Source: an uncultured Pseudomonadota bacterium (lineage in GTDB: Bacteria; Myxococcota_A; UBA796; CAJQPC01). Taken from it: a stretch of DNA of 5,453 nucleotides. The notes beneath the pieces are model-generated. The model was not told the origin of the DNA. It searched no databases and worked only from the letters and a program-made list of their open reading frames with translations. Below, in pieces: positions 1 to 4,519 of this stretch. Position 1 is the first letter of the stretch. Each line of letters begins with the position of its first letter. The DNA lies in assembly GCA_937915955.1 (NCBI GenBank), contig CALGIB010000717.1, positions 1 to 5,453 of the forward strand. Reading direction: 5' to 3'. The position numbers and the translations under genes were made by a program.

Positions 1-1451
1 GTGATGCCGTAGCGGGCGCCGACGCTCTGGCCCTGGCGCAGGCCCGAGGTGTTGCTGACGTTCCAGCCGACGCTGGCGCCGACGCTGGCGCTGAAGACCT
101 CGGAGAACTTGGCCGTGTAGCCGACGTCCACGCCCAGGCCCATGCTGACGGTGTCCTCGAAGGTCTCCCACTGGTCGTCGGAGCCGCCGTAGGAGACGTT
201 GCTGACGCCGTTGCTGTAGTCCGCAGCGTAGGGCGGCGGGATCATCAGCATGACCGGCACGACGTTGCCCTCGCAGGTCGAGGTCTCCTCGAGCTTGGCC
301 ATCGGGCTGTTGCCGTCGTGGTCGGCCATGGCGACGCGGTCGGGGGCGACCGAGGTGCCCAGCGGGCCGCTGGCTCGGATCTCGAAGCCGTTGTAGCTGG
401 GGGAGAGCAGCCAGGCGGTGGCGTCCTCGCCGAGCACGATGACCTCGGCCTCCTGGTCGACGTCGGTGTCGCCGGCGTCCAGGTCGATGGCGGTGCCGCT
501 CTCTTCCAGCTCCAGGGTGTCGGTCAGGTTGAAGCTGCCGTCGAGCCCGTCGTCCGCGGCTGAGTAGACCGTCAGGCTGTCGTCGCACCAGTCCCAGCAG
601 CCGTCGTTCTGCAGGCCGATGACCTCGGCGATGTGGTCGCCGTTGAGGTCGGCCGCCGCGATGGCGAGCAGGTCCTCGCCGTCGCCCCACCAGGCCTCGA
701 CCTGGGCGTTGATCTCGGCGTCGGCGTTGAGGCCGTAGAGGTACTGGTAGCCCTCGTACTCGATGAGCAGGATGGGCTCTTCGAGCGTGTCGCCGTCGAC
801 GTCGGCGATGGTGACGTCCAGGCCGGTCACGCTCTCGCCGAAGCTCCAGCTGATGCACGCGTCGAGGTCGACGTCGCAGGCCACGGTCTTTCCGCTCTTG
901 CTGATGGCGATGAGCTCGTCCAGCCCGTCGCCGTCGATGTCGCCGCCCGCGATGGCGACGGCCGCGAGGCCCAGGTGGATGATCACGTTGGTGCCCAGGA
1001 TCTCGACCGTGGTGCCGCCCTCGGCCACCGCGGCGTACATGCCGACGCCGCGTCCCAGGAAGTCTCCACCGGTGATGTCGGCCAGGGGGCTGCTGCCCGC
1101 CTGCACGCTGGCCTCGTAGTCCAGGTCCCAGTCGCTGGGGCCGTACATGTCGACGGGGTACTCGCCGTTCCACTGCTCGGTGTCGGCGAAGGCGACCTCG
1201 GTCTCTTCGAGGAAGGTGAGCGTCTGCCCGATGGGGGCGAGGGTCTCTTCCAGGTCCGCGCTGCACTTGTCGACCTGGCAGACGCCCTCGAGGCAGGTCT
1301 CGCCCGTCAAGCAGTCCGAGGGGCCGCCGCAGGTGATGTCGACCGAGCCCCAGGCCTCGCTGCCCGGGCCGTCGTAGGGCCGGTCACCGTTGCCGCGGTT
1401 GCCGCCGTCGCGGCCCCCGTTGCAGGCGAAGACGAAGAAGAGCAGGGACAT
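1..1451 (-). CDS. FG-GAP/VCBS-repeat surface lipoprotein, 3' end beyond window
   Basis: 483 residues are visible and no stop is reached before the window edge. The start is the ATG at 1451-1449: the frame has a TGA four codons upstream, and GGTGAGAG lies 6 bases before the ATG. The N-terminus MSLLFFVFAC is a very short lipoprotein signal with Cys10 as the likely lipidated residue (V-F-A-C). A Cys-rich segment follows (Cys41, 47, 53, 58, 63), of the kind often seen after lipoprotein signals in myxobacteria. Residues 165-341 hold about four FG-GAP/VCBS-type calcium-binding repeats, the clearest being GGDIDGDGLDELIAI at 169-183. These usually build a beta-propeller for extracellular binding. Additional Cys pairs (192/199, 285/289) suggest disulfides outside the cytoplasm. 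After a PPP motif (405-407), residues 435-466 alternate polar and apolar residues like a membrane-inserting beta-hairpin. The ligand is unknown. The repeats are secure; the function is not. Confidence 0.85.
   Translation of the reverse strand, partial: MSLLFFVFACNGGRDGGNRGNGDRPYDGPGSEAWGSVDITCGGPSDCLTGETCLEGVCQVDKCSADLEETLAPIGQTLTFLEETEVAFADTEQWNGEYPVDMYGPSDWDLDYEASVQAGSSPLADITGGDFLGRGVGMYAAVAEGGTTVEILGTNVIIHLGLAAVAIAGGDIDGDGLDELIAISKSGKTVACDVDLDACISWSFGESVTGLDVTIADVDGDTLEEPILLIEYEGYQYLYGLNADAEINAQVEAWWGDGEDLLAIAAADLNGDHIAEVIGLQNDGCWDWCDDSLTVYSAADDGLDGSFNLTDTLELEESGTAIDLDAGDTDVDQEAEVIVLGEDATAWLLSPSYNGFEIRASGPLGTSVAPDRVAMADHDGNSPMAKLEETSTCEGNVVPVMLMIPPPYAADYSNGVSNVSYGGSDDQWETFEDTVSMGLGVDVGYTAKFSEVFSASVGASVGWNVSNTSGLRQGQSVGARYGI
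429..959 (-). repeat. FG-GAP/VCBS-like protein repeats (about four)
   Basis: Repeats in residues 165-341 of the minus-strand lipoprotein share a pattern of apolar-x-apolar-x-D-x-(D/N)-G-D-x-x-(D/E)-(apolar)2. Their cores are at 171-183 (DIDGDGLDELIAI), 217-230 (DVDGDTLEEPILLI), 268-280 (DLNGDHIAEVIGL) and 328-340 (DTDVDQEAEVIVL). A weaker fifth copy starts at 377 (DHDGN). Spacing is about 46-60 residues, as expected for propeller blades with acidic calcium loops. The copies are well diverged at the DNA level. Confidence 0.75.
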
Positions 1452-1457
1452 CGCGCA

Positions 1458-1465
1458 CTCTCACC
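1458..1465 (-). promoter_or_regulatory. Ribosome binding site of the FG-GAP lipoprotein
   Basis: On the minus strand GGTGAGAG precedes the ATG by 6 bases. Its GGTGA part is complementary to the 16S rRNA 3' end. With the in-frame stop just upstream, it fixes the start of this gene. Confidence 0.55.
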
Positions 1466-1505
1466 GGTGGGATCCCAGGTGTAGCAGGAACGCTCCGCGG
1501 TGTCA

Positions 1506-1517
1506 GCGCTCGAGCGC
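1506..1517. promoter_or_regulatory. Perfect 12-bp palindrome at the predicted minus-strand transcription start
   Basis: GCGCTCGAGCGC reads the same on both strands. It lies immediately downstream of the -12 element of the minus-strand sigma-54 promoter, where transcription should begin. It could be an operator, or simply a chance GC-rich palindrome. No regulator is identifiable in the window. Confidence 0.3.
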
Positions 1518-1532
1518 GCAAGGTGCGTGCCA
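1518..1532 (-). promoter_or_regulatory. Sigma-54 promoter of the FG-GAP lipoprotein
   Basis: Read on the minus strand, TGGCAC-GCACC-TTGC matches the RpoN consensus TGGCAC-N5-TTGC in all ten fixed bases. The required 10 bases separate the GG at -24 from the GC at -12. It points towards the ATG at 1451. Transcription is predicted to start near 1506, leaving a leader of about 55 bases. Sigma-54 promoters need an AAA+ enhancer-binding protein, which is not encoded here. Confidence 0.8.
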
Positions 1533-1560
1533 GGGGCGGGCCGCGCCTGAACGCCTGTCG

Positions 1561-1580
1561 GGGTGCCGAGGGGTGCCGAG
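1561..1580. repeat. Tandem 10-bp repeat, candidate enhancer-binding site
   Basis: GGGTGCCGAG occurs twice in perfect tandem (1561-1570, 1571-1580). A related copy, GGGTGTCGGA (1592-1601, 7 of 10 identical), starts 21 bp after the second. The starts are therefore about one and two helical turns apart, on one face of the DNA. The repeats lie between the two sigma-54 promoters, roughly 100-115 bp upstream of the plus-strand start and 55-75 bp upstream of the minus-strand start. Distances of this order are usual for sigma-54 activator sites. A role as enhancer is inferred. Confidence 0.5.
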
Positions 1581-1651
1581 TTTTCGACGGTGGGTGTCGG
1601 ACGGTTGAACAGTCCTGGCTGTAAGTGGCTGAAAGGTCGTGCGAACGGGCG

Positions 1652-1666
1652 TGGCACCGGGCTTGC
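1652..1666 (+). promoter_or_regulatory. Sigma-54 promoter of the adhesin-like lipoprotein
   Basis: TGGCAC-CGGGC-TTGC matches the RpoN -24/-12 consensus in all ten fixed bases, with the correct 10-base distance between GG and GC. Transcription should start near 1678, about 41 bases before the ATG at 1719. This supports 1719 as the start codon over the upstream in-frame ATG at 1563, which would lie before the promoter. Confidence 0.8.
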
Positions 1667-1707
1667 GAAAGGGGCTGCTGACCGAACTGGTCGCCCCCCA
1701 ACAACCT

Positions 1708-1711
1708 GGAG
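1708..1711 (+). promoter_or_regulatory. Ribosome binding site of the adhesin-like lipoprotein
   Basis: GGAG lies 7 bases before the ATG at 1719, an ideal spacing. The alternative ATG at 1728 would be 16 bases away, so this site decides the start. Confidence 0.75.
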
Positions 1712-1718
1712 ACCCCTC

Positions 1719-3365
1719 ATGTTCCGTATGTCCACCCTGACCGTCCCCGCCCTCGTGATCAGCCTCTCCGCCCTGGTCGGCTGCAAGGAGACCCGCGCCG
1801 CCTCGACCTCGGCGGACAGCTCCGAGCTCGAGGCTCGCATCCTGGACCTCGAAGAGCAGCTCGCCGCGCTCACCGTTCAGGTGCACGCCAACACGGAGGT
1901 CGGCCTCGAGCTGGACGCTGACCTGGCCGCCGTCGAAGGCGACCTAGGGGCCCTCGAGAGCGTCGACATGGACCTCATCGCCGACCTGGGCGAGACCCTC
2001 ACCGACCACGAGGACCGCCTCGGGGCGCTCGAGGACGGCGGCTTCACGACCGAAGAGTGGGTCCGCGGCCAGGGCTACCTGACCGCCTCCGACATGGCCG
2101 GCGTGGCCACGGAGTCCTGGATCGGTGGCCAGGGCTTCATGACCGAGTCCGACATCAGCGGGATGGGCCTGGCGAGCGAGACCTGGGTCAGCAAGAACTT
2201 CGCTTCGGACAGCGACCTGAGCAGCCTCGAGGCCCGCGTGGCCAGCAACGAGAGCGGCGTCAGCTCCCACGCCTCGTCCATCGCGACGAACGCCTCGGAC
2301 ATCAGCGCGCTCGAGTCGGATGTCAGCGACCTGGAGCGCTACAAGACCTCGTCCCAGAGCGACATCGACGACCTGCAGGCCGACGTCGCGGACCTGCAGA
2401 CGGACCTGGCCGCGGCCGAGTCCGACCTCAGCAGCCTGCAGACCGACGTGAGCTCCGCCGAGTCCGACATCGCCTCGATCGAGGCCATGGTCGACGGCGT
2501 CGACGACCTGCTCAGCTACGTCGTGGTCGACACCAGCGCGGACAGCGTGACCATCGACGGCGCCAACCTGTACGTCACCGACGGCAGCGGCACCTCCGGC
2601 GGCACGGTCAACGGTCTGGGCAACCTGATCCTGGGCTACGGCGACGCCGACGCCAGCGACGACCAGTCCGGCTCCCACAACCTGGTCCTGGGCAGCTACC
2701 ACAGCTGGACCGGCGCCTACGGCATCGTCGGCGGCTACGACAACAGCATCGAGGCGGACTACGCCGTGGTGCTCTCGGGCATGCAGAACGCGGCGGTGGG
2801 CGACTCGGCCGTCATCATCTCGGGCGCCGGAAACGAGGCGGACGGGGCCTTCGCGTCCATCGTCACGGGCTCCAACAACCTGACGTCGGTGAACTACGCG
2901 GCCATCGTGACCGGCCACGACAACGAGATCAGCGGCGGCTCCCGAGGCGCCATCGTCAGCGGCTACCAGAACACCGTGGACGCCAGCTACGGCGTGGTCG
3001 TGGGCGGCGAGGTCAACGAGGTCTCGGGCACCAAGGCCGTGGTGGTGGGCGGCGACGAGAACCTGGCCAGCGGGACCTACTCGGTGGTCGTCACGGGCTC
3101 CCTGAACGAAGCCTCGGGCGAGTCCAGCCTGGTGGGCGCCGGCTACTACAACGACGCCACGGCCTCCTACGCCAGCGTCTTGGGCGGCAGCTACAACGCG
3201 GCCAGCGGCACGTCCTCGAGCGTGGTGGGCGGCAACAAGAACCAGGCCTCGGGCAGCCGCGCCTCCGTGTCGGGCGGCAACAGCAACACCTCCAGCGGGT
3301 ACTACTCGGTGGTCAACGGTGGCTCCAACGACACGGTCTCCAGCACGGCGGGCACCTCCTACTGA
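1719..3365 (+). CDS. Lipid-anchored trimeric adhesin-like protein: coiled-coil stalk and YadA-like beta-roll head
   Basis: 548 residues, starting at the ATG that follows GGAG. A signal peptide ends in a clear lipobox, L-V-G-C, with Cys22 as the lipidated residue; Lys23 follows. Residues 36-105 are acidic coiled coil. Residues 110-172 carry three Trp-containing repeats. Residues 167-268 are unbroken heptads, including Asn177 and Asn191 in core 'd' positions, a feature of trimeric autotransporter stalks. A neck (269-300) leads to NGLGNLILGY and SGSHNLVLGSY, motifs I recall from beta-roll proteins. The head then has 15-residue repeats of approximate form A-x-V-x-G-G-x-x-N-x-A-S-G-x-Y up to about residue 540. 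The protein ends shortly after, with no YadA membrane anchor and no endosialidase-type (peptidase S74) chaperone domain. It probably stands on the cell surface as a trimer, head outwards, and acts in adhesion or display. Domain types are well supported; the ligand is unknown. Confidence 0.88.
   Translation: MFRMSTLTVPALVISLSALVGCKETRAASTSADSSELEARILDLEEQLAALTVQVHANTEVGLELDADLAAVEGDLGALESVDMDLIADLGETLTDHEDRLGALEDGGFTTEEWVRGQGYLTASDMAGVATESWIGGQGFMTESDISGMGLASETWVSKNFASDSDLSSLEARVASNESGVSSHASSIATNASDISALESDVSDLERYKTSSQSDIDDLQADVADLQTDLAAAESDLSSLQTDVSSAESDIASIEAMVDGVDDLLSYVVVDTSADSVTIDGANLYVTDGSGTSGGTVNGLGNLILGYGDADASDDQSGSHNLVLGSYHSWTGAYGIVGGYDNSIEADYAVVLSGMQNAAVGDSAVIISGAGNEADGAFASIVTGSNNLTSVNYAAIVTGHDNEISGGSRGAIVSGYQNTVDASYGVVVGGEVNEVSGTKAVVVGGDENLASGTYSVVVTGSLNEASGESSLVGAGYYNDATASYASVLGGSYNAASGTSSSVVGGNKNQASGSRASVSGGNSNTSSGYYSVVNGGSNDTVSSTAGTSY
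2046..2234 (+). repeat. Three Trp-containing stalk repeats (20-22 residues)
   Basis: Residues 110-172 of the adhesin-like protein contain TTEEWVRGQGYLTASDMAGV, TESWIGGQGFMTESDISGM and SETWVSKNFASDSDLSSLE, with Trp114, 134 and 156 equivalent. The pattern T-E-x-W-(V/I)-x-x-Q-G-(Y/F)-(L/M)-T-x-S-D resembles spacer repeats I recall from phage tail fibres and other trimeric fibrous proteins. The third copy lacks the QG pair and leads straight into the long coiled coil. Confidence 0.7.
2715..3338 (+). repeat. Array of 15-residue (45-bp) beta-roll head repeats
   Basis: Equivalent Asn residues occur at 342, 357, 372, 387, 402, 418, 433, 448, 463, 478, 493, 508, 523 and 537, giving 14 copies. The step is 15 residues except for one 16-residue step (402 to 418) and a final 14-residue step. 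Consensus is roughly V-V-x-G-G-x-x-N-x-A-S-G-x-Y-A. Such repeats form left-handed parallel beta-rolls in YadA-like heads. The last five or so copies are closest to consensus. Confidence 0.85.
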
Positions 3366-3368
3366 GGA

Positions 3369-3380
3369 CGCCCCGGGGCG
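3369..3380. other. Perfect GC-only palindrome after the adhesin stop
   Basis: CGCCCCGGGGCG lies 3 bases after the adhesin stop codon. Without an unpaired loop it is a poor RNA hairpin. It might contribute to 3' end structure or be a compositional accident. Confidence 0.25.
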
Positions 3381-3404
3381 CCCGCAGGAGGGGGCGGGAG
3401 CCCG

Positions 3405-3443
3405 CGAGCCGCTGACACCCGCGGGAGGGGGGTCAGCGGCTCG
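3405..3443 (+). terminator. Stem-loop between adhesin and MltA-like genes
   Basis: CGAGCCGCTGAC (3405-3416) is perfectly complementary to GTCAGCGGCTCG (3432-3443), with a 15-base G/C-rich loop. It lies 40 bases after the adhesin stop. No T-run follows, so it is not a classical intrinsic terminator. In a GC-rich genome it may still end or attenuate transcription, or protect the 3' end of the adhesin mRNA. Confidence 0.5.
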
Positions 3444-3468
3444 TCCGCGTTCGGGATAGTTCCGCCGC

Positions 3469-4518
3469 ATGTGGCTGCTCTGCATCGCGACGAGCGTGGG
3501 CTGGGACCTCGTCGGGCCGGAAGGGCAGCCCACCGGACGGCAGGTGGACCCGCAGGACCACTTCGCGCGCGAGGACTGGGCGCCTGGACCGGCGGCGAGC
3601 CCCGCTCAGGACCTGGCGCAGCAAGCCTCGGCGGTGCTCACCTGGCTCCGAGCCCACCCCGAGGCCGAGGTCGAGGGCATGCTGGCGCCGCTGGGCGTGG
3701 ACCGCGTGCGGGTCGAGGACACGCTGGCCTTCGTGGTCCGGATCGCTCGGGAGGACGCGGGGCAGGCCAGCCAGAGGCTGGAGGAGCCGGCGTTCCTGGC
3801 CGGTCACTTCGAGTACTGGGCGTGGACCAGCGACGTCGCCGGCGCCCAGGCCCGGGGCGTCGCGCTGGAGCCCGATCAGATCCGCCTGACCAAGTACCTG
3901 GCCTGGTCGGTGGAGGGTCGCGACGCCCCCGAGGGGGTCTTCCAGCACGCGCTGTACGCGGACCCTGGGCCCGACCTGCGCGGCCTGACGCGGCCTGAGG
4001 TGGTAGCCGGGGCCTTCCGCGAAGGCGCCCACGCGGGCCGGGCCGAGCCCCTGGTCTGGCTGACCGAGGAGGGGGTCTATGAGGCGCTGATGCAGGGCAC
4101 CATCGAGGTGCGGGTGCCCGGACGGGCGGCGCGCCTGTACAACGTGCACGTCAGCAACGGCGTCCCCTACGTTCCGACGCAGAAGGACCCCTCCGAGCAG
4201 GAGCGCTACTGGTACTTCCGTCAGGTGGACGCGCTGCGCGGGGTCGAGGGCATCGCGCTGAGCCCCCAGGTCGCGGTCGCCGGCGACGTGCAGGATCTGG
4301 GCCTGGGGCTGCTGGTCGGGCTGACCATGGACGACGGCGGCCTGCGCCTGGCCGTGCTCGCCGACACTGGCGGGGCCTTCGAGCCCAACCTGTTCCAGCT
4401 GGACTGGCTGGCCGGCACCTACGCGACCCGGGCTGAGTTCGAGGCCGCTGTGAAGCCGATTCCGGTCAGGACCTCGGCGGGTATCCTGGTGCTGAAGGAC
4501 GGCGTCCGGGTCGAGTAG
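3469..4518 (+). CDS. Divergent MltA-like lytic transglycosylase (3D domain)
   Basis: 349 residues. The earliest possible start is the ATG at 3469, because an in-frame TAG lies at 3457-3459; the ribosome site is weak (GGGA, 12 bases away). MltA enzymes cleave peptidoglycan to 1,6-anhydromuropeptides in the periplasm. Blocks in MltA order are GHFEYW (112-117, compare GYYEP), ALYADPGPDL (161-170), LTRPEVVAGAF (173-183), LVWL (195-198), MQGTIEVRV (208-216, compare QGSG), NGVPY (230-234), YWYF (247-250), then ADTGGAF (298-304) and LDWLAGT (311-317). In E. coli MltA the catalytic Asp308 is the second Asp of this last pair; here Asp299 and Asp312 are 13 apart, against 11-12 in known enzymes. The N-terminus MWLLCIATSVG is short and hydrophobic without a proper lipobox, so export is uncertain. 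The family is inferred from remembered motifs; activity is unproven. Confidence 0.7.
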   Translation: MWLLCIATSVGWDLVGPEGQPTGRQVDPQDHFAREDWAPGPAASPAQDLAQQASAVLTWLRAHPEAEVEGMLAPLGVDRVRVEDTLAFVVRIAREDAGQASQRLEEPAFLAGHFEYWAWTSDVAGAQARGVALEPDQIRLTKYLAWSVEGRDAPEGVFQHALYADPGPDLRGLTRPEVVAGAFREGAHAGRAEPLVWLTEEGVYEALMQGTIEVRVPGRAARLYNVHVSNGVPYVPTQKDPSEQERYWYFRQVDALRGVEGIALSPQVAVAGDVQDLGLGLLVGLTMDDGGLRLAVLADTGGAFEPNLFQLDWLAGTYATRAEFEAAVKPIPVRTSAGILVLKDGVRVE

Positions 4519-4519
4519 A

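Noticed and set aside
633..1484. 283-codon plus-strand frame across the FG-GAP gene
   Set aside because: It is Val/Ala/Gly/Asp-rich without motifs, while the opposite strand gives a signal peptide, Cys pattern and FG-GAP repeats.
1605..1633. Sigma-70 promoter with TTGAAC as -35
   Set aside because: No acceptable -10 follows at 16-18 bp (GCTGAA at 17 bp is poor), while a full sigma-54 match lies just downstream.
1563..1718. N-terminal extension of the adhesin from the ATG at 1563
   Set aside because: The extra 52 residues would put the lipobox signal inside the protein and would span the sigma-54 promoter. The ATG at 1719 has GGAG at the right distance.
2715..3338. 45-bp periodicity taken as a CRISPR or satellite array
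   Set aside because: The period is exactly 15 codons in an open frame, the DNA copies are diverged and no constant repeat or spacer structure is present. It is protein repetition.
2057..3415. 452-codon plus-strand frame overlapping the adhesin
   Set aside because: The product is Arg/Gly/Gln-rich low complexity and is a frame-shifted reading of the head repeats. The adhesin frame has lipobox, heptads and repeats.
1944..3533. 529-codon open frame on the minus strand opposite the adhesin
   Set aside because: It is rich in Val, Ala, Gly, His, Arg and Asp with no domain, mirrors the codon periodicity of the adhesin gene and runs into the next gene. It is an antisense shadow caused by high GC.
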